Made by a program: the position numbers and the translations under genes. The notes under the pieces are model-generated. The model saw nothing but the letters and a program-made list of their open reading frames with translations. It was not told the origin of the DNA and did no database searches. A DNA stretch of 64,000 bases from the NCBI RefSeq assembly GCF_003255815.1, contig NC_037682.1:45798986-45862985 (forward strand). The letters are read 5' to 3'. Shown here one piece after another: positions 1 through 9,937 of the stretch (position 1 is its first letter; every line of letters begins with the position of its first letter). This DNA comes from Theropithecus gelada. Lineage: Eukaryota > Chordata > Mammalia > Primates > Cercopithecidae.

Positions 1-266
1 AAACCCTCCTCAAAGTAGTGAATCTACTTCATCTTCAGCTTCAAACAACAAACCTGAAGTGGACTACGTCAGGGGTCCTCAAGTGTAAGCCAGATTGTTT
101 GAGCAAACATTTTCAGCATAGTGAGCTATCCTTATTGGGGAATGATGAAAACCCTCCAGAAATCCCAGTTCTTAGATGCTAGTCAACGGCCAATCTTGTG
201 ATCAGGACTTTCTAAGGATAGCAGTCTTAAGTCTGCTATGTCAATTCTGTTCTGCACAAGAGCCAA
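1..266. other. Single-copy or unrecognised sequence at left edge
   Basis: No repeat family, RNA gene or convincing open frame is recognisable. The stretch ends in the target site of the next Alu. Confidence 0.4.
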
Positions 267-281
267 TACTCTCTCTACTTC

Positions 282-282
<1 letters not shown>

Positions 283-314
<32 letters not shown>

Positions 315-315
315 T
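283..315. repeat. (TTA)n microsatellite in Alu tail
   Basis: About eleven uninterrupted TTA/TAT units replace the expected poly(T) of the antisense Alu. They arose from its A-rich tail and are a likely length-polymorphic site. Confidence 0.93.
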
Positions 316-560
316 GAGATAGAGTCTTGCTCTGTCACCCAGGCTGGAGTGCAGTGGCACAATCTCAGCTCACTGCAACCTCTGCCTCCCCGGTTCAAGT
401 GATTCTCCTGCCTCAGCCTCCTGAGTAGCTGGGATTACAGGTGTACACCACCATGCCCAGCTAATTTTTGTATTTTTAGTAGACACAGAGTTTCACCATG
501 TTGGTCAGGCTGGTCTTGAACTCCTGACCTTGTGATCTGCCTGCTCGGCCTCCCAAAGTG
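284..560 (-). mobile_element. 5'-truncated Alu SINE, antisense
   Basis: The antisense Alu body runs from the dA tail, here read as (TTA)n on the plus strand, through the GAGATAGAGTCTTGCTCTGTC block to CCTCCCAAAGTG. About 35 bases of the Alu 5' end are missing. The truncation abuts a perfect 17-bp target duplication, TACTCTCTCTACTTCTT, at 267-283 and 561-577. The loss therefore happened at insertion (incomplete reverse transcription), not by later deletion. It is S-like from its overall sequence. Confidence 0.96.
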
Positions 561-644
561 TACTCTCTCTACTTCTTGAGAGAAATTAAGGCTCAAGAGA
601 TGCACCCAACCACCTGTGTACATTTGGGCTCATTTCTAACTTTG

Positions 645-808
645 CAGGACCTTAGTTTCTTCACAGGTAAAATAATGAGGATGATAATAGAAAATACTTT
701 ATGCTGTCATTGTGATCATAAAATGAGTTAATGCATCTAAGACCTTGCATATAAAGCTTTGGAACAGTACCTGGTACCTCACAAAAATTCAACAACTGTT
801 AGATAGTA
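645..808 (+). mobile_element. MIR SINE fragment
   Basis: The MIR core and 3' part are visible: 'tttcttcacaggtaaaat' (from CTCAGTTTCCTCATCTGTAAAATG), then 'aaatgagttaatgcatc', 'acagtacctggtacctcac' and 'ttcaacaactgtta'. Diverged, as expected of this Mesozoic SINE. Confidence 0.75.
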
Positions 809-810
809 CT

Positions 811-895
811 GTCAGTCCAAATCACATGGTTAGTAACTGGCAAAATGAGGCTTGCAACTCAGGTCTGTCTTAATCCACCACATCTGTCTTACTCC
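811..895 (-). mobile_element. Possible antisense MIR 5' fragment
   Basis: 'aaatcacatggttagtaact' and 'gcaactcaggtctgtctt' resemble the antisense MIR block for the lost-stop/cysteine-rich region (GTCACACAGCTAGTAAGTGG, AACCCAGGTCTG). Short and weak. Confidence 0.4.
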
Positions 896-1163
896 TTCAC
901 ATTATTGCTTCCAGAAAGTTCTGCTTTCTCAAGCACAAAAGTTGCTTTTGTAATTCATGTGGTGGGAAGCATGGTTATAAAGGTCTCTGGGTTTTACTTA
1001 CTACTGTTCAGACACAGAGAATGAATCTCATTTTCTTCTTTTATGCCCAGTACCAAACTTCCCAGTATCAAAAGGAATGATTTGCCCTGTCTTTGTCAGG
1101 TGCTCACTCCTGGATCAATCGTGTGTGCCCAAGAAGTAGGATCATGTAGAAATCTAGTAGCTC

Positions 1164-1470
1164 GCCAGGCGCGGTGGCTCACACCTGTAATCCCAGCACC
1201 TTGGGAGGCTGAGACAGGCAGATCACAAGGTCAGGAGATCGAGACCATCCTGGCCAACACGGTGAAACCCCATCTCTACTAAAAATACAAAAAATTAGCT
1301 GGGCGTGGTGGCGGGCGCCTGTAGTCCCAGCTACTCGGGAGGCTGAGGCAGGAGAAGGGCGTGAACCCGGGAGGCGGAGCTTGAAGTGAGCCGAGATCGC
1401 GCCACTGCACTCCAGCCTGGGCGGCAGAGCGAGACTCTGTCTCGAAAAAAAAAAAAATAATAAGAAAGAA
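1164..1470 (+). mobile_element. Full-length Alu SINE, AluY-type
   Basis: A complete dimeric Alu starts at GCCAGGCGCGGTGGCTCA and ends in an A-rich tail (A13, then TAATAAGAAAGAAAG). The AluY-diagnostic stretch GGCGTGAACCCGGGAGGCGG and the following GAGCTTG are present at about 1358-1385. The target duplication AGAAATCTAGTAGCTC at 1148-1163 and 1471-1486 differs at one base. AluY amplified after the catarrhine split, so this helps place the window in an Old World monkey/ape lineage. It lies only about 14 bp from the target site of the next L1. Confidence 0.95.
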
Positions 1471-1515
1471 AGAAATCTACTAGCTCCTGCTGAAACCATA
1501 AAGATTTGTGTAAGA

Positions 1516-1960
1516 TTACTGTAGCCTTGTAGTATAGTTTGAAGTCAGGTAGCATGATGCCTCCAGCTTTGTTCTTTTGACTTAGGATTGTCTTGGAGAA
1601 GCGGGCTCTTTTTTGGTTCCATATGAACTTTAAAGCAGTTTTTTCCAATTCTGTGAAGAAACTCGTTGGTAGCTTGATGGGGATGGCATTGAATCTATAA
1701 ATAACCTTGGGCAGTATGGCCATTTTCACGATATTGATTCTTCCTATCCATGAGCATGGTATGTTCTTCCATTTGTTTGTGTCCTCTTTTATTTCACTGA
1801 GCAGTGGTTTGTAGTTCTCCTTGAAGAGGTCCTTTACATCCCTTGTAAGTTGGATTCCTAGGTATTTTATTCTCTTTGAAGCAATTGTGAATGGAAGTTC
1901 ATTCAGGATTTGGCTCTCTGTTTGTCTGTTACTGGTGTATAAGAATGCTTGTGATTTTTG
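1516..1960 (-). mobile_element. L1PA, inverted 5' segment
   Basis: This is L1 ORF2 sequence in antisense orientation. Read on the minus strand it encodes an L1 ORF2p stretch with KYLGIQLTRDVKDLF and KFIWNQKRARFSK. In L1 coordinates it ends at '...GGCTACAGTAA', just upstream of where the sense segment begins. It is therefore the inverted 5' half of the insertion ending at about 3361, not a separate element. It begins directly after the left copy of the target duplication (AAAGATTTGTGTAAGA at 1500-1515). Confidence 0.95.
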
Positions 1961-3132
1961 CACATGGTACTGGTACCAAAACAGAGATATAGACCAATGG
2001 AACAGAACAGAGTCCTCAGAAATAATACCACACATCTACAGCCATCTGATCTTTGACAAACCTGAGAGAAACAAGAAATGGGGAAAGGATTCCCTATTTA
2101 ATAAATGGTGCTGGGAAAATTGGCTAGCCATAAGTAGAAAGCTGAAACTGGATCCTTTCCTTACTCCTTATACGAAAATTAATTCAAGATGGATTAGAGA
2201 CTTAAATGTTAGACCTAATACCATAAAAACCCTAGAGGAAAACCTAGGTAATACCATTCAGGACATAGGCATGGGCAAAGACTTCATGTCTAAAATACCA
2301 AAAGCAACGGCAGCAAAAGCCAAAATTGACAAATGGGATCTCATTAAACTAAAGAGCTTCTGCACAGCAAAAGAAACTACCATCAGAGTGAACAGGCAAC
2401 CTACAGAATGGGAGAAAATTTTTGCAATCTACTCATCTGACAAAGGGCTAATATCCAGAACCTACAAAGAACTCAAACAAATTTACAAGAAAAAAAACAA
2501 ACAACCCCATCAAAAAGTGGGCAAAGGATATGAACAGACATTTCTCAAAAGAAGACATTCATACAGCCAACAGACACATGAAAAAATGCTCATCATCACT
2601 GGCCATCAGAGAAATGCAAATCAAAACCACAATGAGATACCATCTCACACCAGTTAGAATGGCAATCATTAAAAAGTCAGGAAACAACAGGTGCTGGAGA
2701 GGATGTGGAGAAATAGGAACACTTTTACACTGTTGGTGGGATTGTAAACTAGTTCAACCATTATGGAAAACAGTATGGCGATTCCTCAAGGATCTAGAAC
2801 TAGATGTACCATATGACCCAGCCATCCCATTACTAGGTATATACCCAAAGGATTATAAATCATGCTGCTATAAAGACACATGCACACGTATGTTTATTGC
2901 GGCACTATTCACAATAGCAAAGACTTGGAATCAACCCAAATGTCCATCAGTGACAGACTGGTTTAAGAAAATGTGGCACATATACACCATGGAATACTAT
3001 GCAGCCATAAAAAAGGATGAGTTTGTGTCCTTTGTAGGGACATGGATGCAGCTGGAAACCATCATTCTTAGCAAACTATCACAAGAACAGAAAACCAAAC
3101 ACCGCATGTTCTCACTCATAGGTGGGAACTGA
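1961..3132 (+). pseudogene. L1 ORF2 C-terminal remnant
   Basis: This is the C-terminal third of L1 ORF2p, the reverse transcriptase/endonuclease of LINE-1. The endonuclease and RT domains are absent because the insertion is 5'-truncated and inverted. The terminal cysteine motif C-x3-C-x7-H-x4-C is intact at about 2692-2745. The frame breaks near 2490, where the A-run after 'tttacaag' appears one base short, so the 1821-2657 frame gives way to the 2530-3132 frame. It ends at a stop after ...LIGGN. It cannot encode a functional protein. Confidence 0.93.
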
Positions 3133-3361
3133 ACAATGAGCTCACTTGGACTCGGGAAGAGGAACATCACACACCGGGGCCTATCATGGGGAGGGGGGAA
3201 GGGGGGAGGGGGGAGGGATTGCATTGGGAGTTATACCTGATGTAAATGACGAGTTGATGGGTGCAGCACACCAACATGGCACAAGTATACATATGTAACA
3301 AAGCTGCACGTTATGCACATGTACCCTAGAACTTAAAGTATTAAAAAAAAAAAAAAAAAAA
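1961..3361 (+). mobile_element. L1PA, sense 3' segment with poly(A)
   Basis: Sense L1 runs from CATGGTACTGGTACCAAAAC through the end of ORF2 and the 3' UTR with its G-rich tract (about 3190-3217) to a poly(A) tail. The right target duplication AAAGATTTGTGTAAGA is at 3362-3377, identical to 1500-1515. 3' UTR bases such as 'gagttgatgggtgcagcaca' suggest a middle-aged L1PA (about L1PA5-L1PA8), but subfamily needs an alignment. With the inverted segment it forms one 1.85-kb insertion of the 5'-inverted (twin-primed) type. Confidence 0.96.
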
Positions 3362-3377
3362 AAAGATTTGTGTAAGA

Positions 3378-3619
3378 AGTTTCTACAAATGCGGGTTCAA
3401 GGCAGACAATTCTGTGTCCATTACAAGTGGTGTATTAACATATACCTCCCAAGGTAACCCTGAGTATTTAAGATAACATATGTCGAGTATTTAGCACATA
3501 GTAAGTACTCAGTAATTGATCAGAAATCTGTATCTGAAATAAAACCCAACTCACCAGCGTACCCTAAGAAGGTACCTGAAAATTAAGAGAACAAAATGCC
3601 CGCTTGCTATGAAGAATCC
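3378..3619. other. Single-copy stretch between L1PA and MST LTR
   Basis: I see no repeat I can name. 'gtatttagcacatagtaagtactcagta' at about 3487-3514 resembles a MIR 3' end on the plus strand. Confidence 0.4.
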
Positions 3620-4015
3620 TGATATAGTTTGGATATTGTCCTCGCCCAATCTCATGTTGGAAGGTAATCCCCAATGTTGGAGGTGGGGCCTGGTGGGAGG
3701 TGTTTGCATCATGGAGGCAGATCCTTCATGAATGGCTTGGGCCATCCCCTCAGTGATAAATGAGTTCACATGAGATCTGGTCTTTTAAGTGTGTGACATC
3801 CTCCACCCCCTTGCTCCAATTCTTGCCACATGAGATGCCTGCTCCCCCTTTGCCTTCTGCATGAGTAAAAGCTCCCTGAGGCCTCCACAGAAGCAGATGC
3901 TGGTGCCATGCTTCCTGTACCGCCTGCAGAACTGCAAGCCAATTAAACCTCTTTTCTTTATAAATTAGCCAGCCTCGGTTATTTCTTTATAGCAATGCAA
4001 GAATGGACTGATACA
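3620..4015 (+). mobile_element. Solo MaLR LTR, MST-type
   Basis: The LTR begins TGATATAGTTTGGATATTG and ends ACTGATACA, the usual TG...CA limits of MaLR LTRs. 'cccaatgttggaggtggggc', 'gccaattaaacctcttttct' (polyadenylation region) and 'atttctttatagcaatgcaa' are MST hallmarks. The flanking 5-mers AATCC (3615-3619) and GATCC (4016-4020) are a near-match target duplication. There is no internal region, so this is a recombined solo LTR of an old endogenous element. Confidence 0.88.
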
Positions 4016-5329
4016 GATCCCAAACCACCTTGTGTGTGTCAACATTGGCAAGATGGGTTGAGAGGAAGAAATATGTCAGGGATTCATGAGCTCAGAGGTA
4101 AGCAGGGGCTGAAGGGAGGTACACAAAGATTGAAGGTGGAGGCGAGACCAGCAGCTCGGGAAGGGAATACAGAGACCAGAGGCCCGACCAGGCAGAAGTG
4201 GGATGTGGCCAGGAGGCCAAATCCCAACTCAATGGGCCAGGTATCAGTCACAGAAACCAGCCAGGGTAGCCACTACCTACCTTTTCCAGGAAGGTACTTT
4301 GAAACTTTCTGTTGGGATAGGGACCATCCCAAGATCCCAGGCTGTGGCAAGTTTATGTTCTGCACATGGGAGGTAGTGAGGCTTTCCAAGACCATGGAAA
4401 ACTTGTTTTCTTGGATGAAGCATAAAAAGAAGGCCCAGAGGTATTTTACTGGTTGCTTTATAGAAGCCTTAAGTTAGAACTGCTGAGCTACACTGGAATC
4501 ACATCTGGCCCATTTGAATATTTTTAATTTTCAGCACTGAAGCTCCTTTCTTTTAAGAGGAAACTCATTATCACATTTCATGAGGTGTGGCTCTATACCG
4601 AGTAGATTCTGGACTGATCAGGTCTTGTATATCAACCTGAAAAGTGTGAGTCTGAAGTTTTAGCATCCTTCACAGTAAGTGAAAGAAGACTTAAAGACTG
4701 CAGAACTCATCTCCTTAATTCCAAGAGAATTGCATGCACAGACTTGAATCTCTTCTCTCTCCTGGTATAAAGTAAGTCTGCAGTCTCCTGGGTCCCTTAC
4801 AGGGTGATGAGCCCTTGAGTTACAGGTAGGGCCTTCCAGAAGGTGGTTTCAGTATAGTGAGCCACAGACCAAGAGCCCCTTTTTAGGGATAAGGAAATCT
4901 CTCTCTACCTACTGATATTCAGGATGAAGTCCTTGCTTCTCTAGGGGGAGACAACGGCATAAGAAACATACATGGAGAACAGAGTGGGAAACAGAATAAA
5001 AGACTCAGATGTTAAGAGAACAACAGACATGCCTATGATTTCTCCAAAAGCTAACAAAATGCACTGGCCAAATCTATTGACCAGTCCTCTAATAGGTGAG
5101 ATTCAGGCTTATGAAAACAGAGTTCTTAAATAAGTTGCTCTCTTTTTATTGTAATTTCATGAGCATAATGGTCAATTAGCCATTGAACTAGACATGGCCC
5201 TAAAAGCTATTCTAGCTTCACTGCAATGCAAATTCCAATTGATAACTCAGGTTACCTTTTAGGACTTTTAATGCCCTCCTCTTCCTTCCAATATCCACTG
5301 CTCACCTATCCTTAAGGTCAGATGGCTTG
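4016..5329. other. Single-copy or unrecognised 1.3-kb stretch
   Basis: No family is recognisable. A 160-codon plus-strand frame at 3995-4477 starts inside the MST LTR, shows no recognisable domain and has low-information composition, so I treat it as chance. A run of mixed pyrimidine tracts and GATA-like words gives no clear function. Confidence 0.4.
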
Positions 5330-5775
5330 TGCTATGGTTTGGATGTGGTTTGTCCCCACCAAAACTCATGCTGAAGTTTAATTGCCAATGAAACAGTGCT
5401 GGGAGATAGGTCTAGTGGGAGGTGTTTGGGTCATGGGAGTTTATCCTCATGAATAAATTAATGCCCTCCCAGCAGAAGTAAGTGAGTTCTCACTCTCATG
5501 GGACTGCGTTAGTTACCAGAGGGCAGGTTGTTATAAATACAAGTTTTTCTTTCCAGACTGTCTATTCCCTCCTGTCTTGCTATATGATCTCTTTGAACAC
5601 ATCTGCCCTGCTTCCACTTTCTGCCATGAGTGGAAACAGTATGAAGCCCTTACCAGATGCAGCTGCCCAATCTTGGACTTTCCAGCCACCAGAATCATAA
5701 GCCAAATAAACCTTTTCTTTGTAAATTACCAATCCTCAGGCATTCTGCTATAGTAAAGCTAGACTGACTAAGAAA
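5330..5775 (+). mobile_element. MaLR LTR, MST/MLT1-type
   Basis: It starts TGCTATGGTTTGGATGTGG and ends CTAAGAAA (consensus CTAAGACA). Within are 'tgtccccaccaaaactcatg', 'cttggactttccagccacca' and 'gccaaataaaccttttcttt'. Same strand as the LTR at 3620 but clearly a different, older subtype. The flanking 5-mers match poorly (GCTTG/GCCTA), so target-site evidence is weak. Confidence 0.82.
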
Positions 5776-5819
5776 GCCTACATTACTATAATACTGTTCT
5801 GATTGGTGCTACTGCATCT

Positions 5820-6055
5820 AGCCTCTCTTTCCATAATCTGTCGTCCACACTGCAGCTGGAGTAATTGGTCTAAAAAGCAAATCTGATTATGCATTGCTGT
5901 GTTCAAAAAATTCTGATGATTCTGCATTACTTTCAGGATAAAATCCAAACTCCCTAGCTTAGCATATATTGCCTGTACACTCTGGTCTTGCTTACCAGTA
6001 CAAGCACATCTTATATCACTTCCTGAGATACTGCTATGTATTCACCAAAAGCAAT
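5820..6055 (+). mobile_element. L2 LINE fragment, sense
   Basis: Shows the L2 ORF2-end/3' pattern 'ccacactgcagctggagtaattggtctaaa', 'aaatctgattatg' and 'aggataaaatccaaactccctag'. It corresponds to the last part of the L2 coding region and probably continues after the insertion at 6056-6245. Confidence 0.72.
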
Positions 6056-6245
6056 TTCCTTTTCCTCCTGGGGACATGGCTAGAAGCGATAGATTCTAAA
6101 GATCCAAAGGATGCAGAGTCACACGTGAAATCAGGAGCACCAGCACAGGACCACTTCATGAGCAAGAAACAAACTTTTATTGTTTGAAATCACTGAAATT
6201 TTGGAGATGTTTATTACAGCAGTTAGTGTACTCTAACAAATATAT
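6056..6245 (+). mobile_element. Possible MLT1-type LTR 3' fragment inside L2
   Basis: 'ttgtttgaaatcactgaaat' and 'gatgtttattacagcagtta' resemble the terminal part of MLT1-class LTRs (ACTGAGATTTTGGGGTTGTT, GTTACAGCAGCA). L2 sequence lies on both sides. Diverged; family uncertain. Confidence 0.4.
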
Positions 6246-6269
6246 GGGCATGTTCTTGTAACCAATAGG

Positions 6270-6640
6270 TCTTTGAAAGCTGTGCTATCTCTTCTACAAC
6301 ATTTTCCCCCTTATTTTCTGCCTAGATAATTCCTAATTATCCTCCAACTGTCTGGTATCACTTTTTCTGGGAAGCCTACCTTGGTTTCCCAGGTTGAGTT
6401 AGGAGCCTCATTGCTGCAGTGCCCCAGAATTCTGTCCTTCTCTTCGACTAATGTACCTACCCTGTGAAATGTTTAATTGGCTCTTCCCTTGTCCATTTCC
6501 CCCACTTCCTAGACACTGGACAGGGGCTGTGTCTTGCTCATCTCTGTATCCCTGGGGTCCGGAATACGTGTCCCTTCCGAGAGTAGCAGTTGAGTAAATG
6601 TTTTTTTGAAGGAATGAATGAATGGATGGATGAATTCATG
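6270..6640 (+). mobile_element. L2 LINE 3' end, sense
   Basis: 'ttctgggaagcctaccttgg', 'ggacaggggctgtgtcttgc' and 'tctctgtatccctggggtcc' match the L2 3' UTR. The copy ends in the typical TGAA-rich tail 'ggaatgaatgaatggatgg' at about 6612-6632. Confidence 0.75.
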
Positions 6641-6699
6641 AAGTCAGTTAATACATATATTTGTGATGGGTTGTCCCTTTTCTTTTTACACAATTAAAA

Positions 6700-6935
6700 A
6701 AAAAACTTTTAGGTTTGGAGGTACATGTGAAGGTTTGTTACACAGGCAAACTCGTATCATGGGGGTTTATTGTACAGATTATTTAATCACCCAGAAATTA
6801 AGCCCAATACCCAATAGTTATTTTTTCTACTCCCCTCCCTCCTCCCACCCTCCATCGTACCCACCCTCTACCTTCAAGCAGACCCCAGTGTCTGTTGTTT
6901 CCTTCTTTGCATTAGTAAGTTCTCATCATTTAGGA
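6700..6935 (-). mobile_element. L1 3' UTR fragment, antisense
   Basis: 'ttttaggtttggaggtacatg', 'aggtttgttacacaggcaaac', 'atcatgggggtttattgtac' and 'cctcccaccctccatc' are the antisense L1 3' end of L1PB/L1MA age. Only the last approximately 230 bases are present. Confidence 0.85.
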
Positions 6936-7214
6936 TGGGCTGTTCCTTGATGATAACCTACACATTTACTCAATGCCACCTCCCTCACATGTGTGTGCTG
7001 AGGACAATGGGGGTATGAGAGGAGTGTGGTGGCAACCAAGTGCAGTAGCCCAGGCCCAGTGCAGGGAAATCTATGCAGCAAACCTGCTGCACAGTGGTCA
7101 GTGTAAAAGCCAGAGCTCTGGCCTGTCAGCATGTTGTGGACACAGGTGAGAGGGGCAAGAAAAAGTTAGGAAGCCTTGGCACAGTGTGAGAGAAGGAAGG
7201 AACATACCTTTATG
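6936..7214. other. Single-copy stretch
   Basis: Nothing recognisable. 'ccagtgcagggaaatctatgcagcaaacctgctgcacagtgg' contains the short palindrome GCAGCAAACCTGCTGC near 7075-7090. Confidence 0.4.
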
Positions 7215-7405
7215 AAATATTTTCTATGTGCTGGGCTGTTTAAATGTATTATTTCATAAGTCCATCCTATGCCAGTCGTATTAAGTTTGCTGTTATGATC
7301 CCCATTTGTCAGATAAAGAGGCAGCTCAGGGAAGTTAAGTGACTTGTCCAAGGTCACACAGCTGGTAAGTAGCAGAGCTTGGAATCCAACCTAGGCCTAC
7401 TTTCT
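7215..7405 (-). mobile_element. MIR SINE, antisense
   Basis: Strong match to the antisense MIR core: 'gatccccatttgtcagataaa', 'ttaagtgacttgtccaaggt', 'cacacagctggtaagtagc', 'ttggaatccaacctaggc'. Nearly full length on the 5' side. Confidence 0.85.
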
Positions 7406-7410
7406 AACAG

Positions 7411-7842
7411 GGGTCCTCCCACTGCACTTCACGGAACAAAGGCTGAAGCCAGACCTGCCCCATTTCTCCATGACACCCAGTGCCTAGATCCTGCACAGAT
7501 AGGAGGCCTACACATCAGTCTTGGCCTGAGCAAACACTCAAAATGCTTCCCCTGGCAGCAGTTCGTGAACACGGGGAGAGTGAAGGAACAGGCTGCTTTT
7601 CCCTGGGCCCGAGGTCCATGAGGCAGGCCTGATTTGCACGGCTGCCCCAGACACTGCAGAAACAAACGCTGGGCTGTTGGGTCAGGTTCCCCTGATTTCT
7701 CAGATGAGGGAGCCAGGCTGGAGCCAACGCATTTCTCAATCCCCAGGCAACCACTGACCAGGCCTCCTGGGCTGTGTCTCCACTGGCAGCTGTGAGCAGC
7801 GCGGCCTCTTGGCGGGCTGAGCACCTCTTAGCCCCGTTGGCA
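7411..7842 (+). other. GC-rich single-copy block with splice-like borders
   Basis: A single-copy, relatively GC-rich block lies directly after an antisense MIR. Its left border reads 'ctactttctaacag', a plausible 3' splice site. Its right border reads 'gttggcag' followed by GTAAGGAC, a near-consensus 5' splice site. Both strands carry open frames of 80-131 codons but none has a recognisable domain. If transcribed it would fit a non-coding exon with a MIR-derived acceptor. This is inference only. Confidence 0.2.
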
Positions 7843-8094
7843 GGTAAGGACCCAGTGTCCTGAATGCCAGGGACCTCCCTCTCTGTCTGGGGAGACAAAA
7901 CCAGGAGCTTAGCCAGGTGCCCCAGGCCCAGGTCAAGCCTTCACTTGCCTCAACAACCTGGCAGCCAAGAAGAGGCCCCTGAATTGCTGGCAGGGAGATC
8001 GGGAAGGCAAAAGTCCTGGGATGTGGCTAGGAGGAGAGATTAGTTGGGAGAGATGGGGAGGAGCTGGGGGAGACACGGAATGAGCTATCTCAGT
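7843..8094. other. Single-copy stretch
   Basis: Unrecognised. A G-rich run 'gggagagatggggaggagctgggggag' at about 8046-8072 is locally G-rich but lacks clear four-tract spacing for a quadruplex call. Confidence 0.35.
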
Positions 8095-8099
8095 GGTTG

Positions 8100-8215
8100 C
8101 TGTCTTCTTAGGGGCCTCAGCCAGGCACTGTGATGAACAGACACAGCTCCCGCCCCCAGGAGCTTAGAATGTAGAGGAGGAAGAGACAAAATAGACAGTC
8201 GTAGTACAGTGTCAA
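8100..8215 (-). mobile_element. L2 fragment, antisense
   Basis: 'cagccaggcactgtgatgaac' and 'caggagcttagaatgtagag' followed by 'aaatagacagtcg' match the antisense L2 3' end (GTGCCAGGCACTG, GGAGCTTACATTCTAG). Confidence 0.55.
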
Positions 8216-8229
8216 AAGAAGACAGCATC

Positions 8230-8395
8230 TTCAGGCTCCACCCTGACTAGCTGTGTGAGCTTGGAAAGTGAGAAACTCTTGGGGCTTCAGTTTCTTTGTC
8301 TGTGAGGTAGGACTAATAACATCTTCTTAAAGGCTTGGGATAAAATGCATGTGGGTACAGTGCCTTGCACATAAAAGCTGCTTGCTAACTTCTGT
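8230..8395 (+). mobile_element. MIR SINE, sense
   Basis: 'ctagctgtgtgagcttgg', 'gggcttcagtttctttgtctg' and 'acagtgccttgcacataaa' follow the MIR consensus in order. Confidence 0.8.
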
Positions 8396-8789
8396 GTGGA
8401 TTTTTGCTCTCCTAGTTAGATGGAGCATGTAGAATTCGGGAACTCAGGCTTATATTTCTTTTATAACATCCATGGTTTCTAGCCCAGTGGAGAGCACTGA
8501 GTAGTTTTCTAAGTAAGAGAAAGGTCGAAGGCATATTCCGATGAGACAGGAACAACTGCCATCAATAATAGCTTTAGGAGATACATCTTTCCCTGCTGAG
8601 TTTGCTCCAAGGAATCAGTCTCTTTGAACTGACCACGATGAAAACCACAAAACAGGCAACAGCAGGCAGGAAGAGGTTGGGTAGTTTAATAATCTCATAA
8701 TAATGAGTCTGGATAATCTAAACTTGATAAAAGCTTGTTGAATAATCAAAGACTGTCTGCAATTGTGGAATAACTCTCACCTAGACAAC
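8396..8789. other. Single-copy stretch, AT-rich right half
   Basis: No repeat recognised. 8690-8760 is AT-rich with several ATAATC/TAATAAT words and could be homeodomain-type binding sequence, without further support. Confidence 0.35.
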
Positions 8790-9005
8790 GCTTTCAGTTT
8801 GCAAAGTGCAGACATGAACATTATTTCATTTGCACAAACCCAATAAATATGTATGGAAGCATAGAGCCTTGCAACAGCCTCATGATGTGAATTATTCAGG
8901 GTCTTGATTTAACTGATAAGGAAGCCAAGGCTCAGAGAGGTAAATTAAATTGCTAGAAAAAAGACCAATCCTGTTTGATCCAAACCCAATATTCTTTGCA
9001 CCGCA
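8790..9005 (-). mobile_element. MIR SINE, antisense
   Basis: 'caaagtgcagacatgaacattatttcatt', 'gataaggaagccaaggctca' and 'gagaggtaaattaaattgct' trace the antisense MIR core. Diverged 5' side. Confidence 0.68.
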
Positions 9006-9499
9006 CCAAACCGTCTCTATAAATAGATGGAAATGGGGGTGTGCTCTCACTGATCCCTGTGCCAGGCAGGAAATCCAACCAATACAGCTGTCCTTGGTGT
9101 GTGGGTCTTGAAGATGGGCCTTTGAAGCAACATGTAATAGCTATTCGCCACACCCCCACCATGCCTGCCAACAGGCATGTTCCCTAGCAGGTGGGAATCA
9201 TGGAAAAGTAAGAAGTGGGTAATTCCACAGCTGGAATGCAAACAAACAATGAGGCTGGTGAAAGATTGGCGTGGGTCTCTCTTGCTGATAGAGAGTATGT
9301 CAAATATGGAAATAAAAATTGCCCAACTGAGCCGTCTCCTGGGAAGACGATGGCTAATTAAATGTCTGACAGCACACAGGCTCCTAATCACTGAGCAATC
9401 CTCGCCCTCGGATTGCAAACCCCAGCCACGAGCCAGGCATGATGCCTACAGAGGTATCCATCTCCTGGGAAGCTGGTGTTCACCACAGCCACCACTCAG
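9006..9499. other. Single-copy 0.5-kb stretch
   Basis: Overlapping frames of 123-134 codons on both strands show no domain and no supporting splice structure. No repeat recognised. Confidence 0.35.
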
Positions 9500-9690
9500 A
9501 GGGTGCCTTCTCGGTGCCACACTCAGTGCCGGGAGTTTGCTTTCATTAGCTTTGAACGCAAGTCTCGCCTTAAAACCCTGAGAGTGAAGTGCTGTGAGAG
9601 TTCCCATTTGCTAGATGAGAAAGCAGAGGCCAGGGGAGGTAATGTGAGCACACTAGTCTTTGTAGGAAGGGGACAGGTAGTCAGTGGCTC
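9500..9690 (-). mobile_element. MIR SINE, antisense
   Basis: 'ggtgccacactcagtgccgg', 'agttcccatttgctagatgag' and 'aaagcagaggccaggggagg' follow the antisense MIR. Confidence 0.62.
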
Positions 9691-9905
9691 TAGCTACAAA
9701 AGGAAAGATAGCTCTAAATTCATAAAGAAACCCTTGTTTTGCTTTCTGTCTTACATGGGCATTTTATGGGGGTAAGAATCTTGTTTTGGCAAAGCTGGAA
9801 AGGCCCACAGACACGCTGCTAACACTGCTTTTAAGCTGGTGTTTTACCAAATTTCTTTTTTTCTTTTTTATTCTTTTTTTTTAAGCAACAGGACCCTCTG
9901 TTTTG

Positions 9906-9908
<3 letters not shown>

Positions 9909-9937
<29 letters not shown>
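9909..9937. repeat. (TG)n microsatellite
   Basis: About 14 uninterrupted TG units at the 3' (tail) side of the antisense Alu that follows. They probably evolved inside its tail. Potentially Z-forming and length-variable. Confidence 0.95.

Noticed and set aside
1331..2035. 234-codon minus-strand open frame
   Set aside because: It runs from antisense Alu into the inverted L1 ORF2 segment, so it is a chance fusion of two transposons and has no gene-like start or regulation.
7429..7824. 131-codon minus-strand frame as a coding exon
   Set aside because: Overlapping frames of similar length occur on both strands, with no domain. The splice-like borders are on the plus strand.
8046..8072. G-quadruplex
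   Set aside because: The G runs are mostly two to five bases and are not arranged as four closely spaced G3 tracts.
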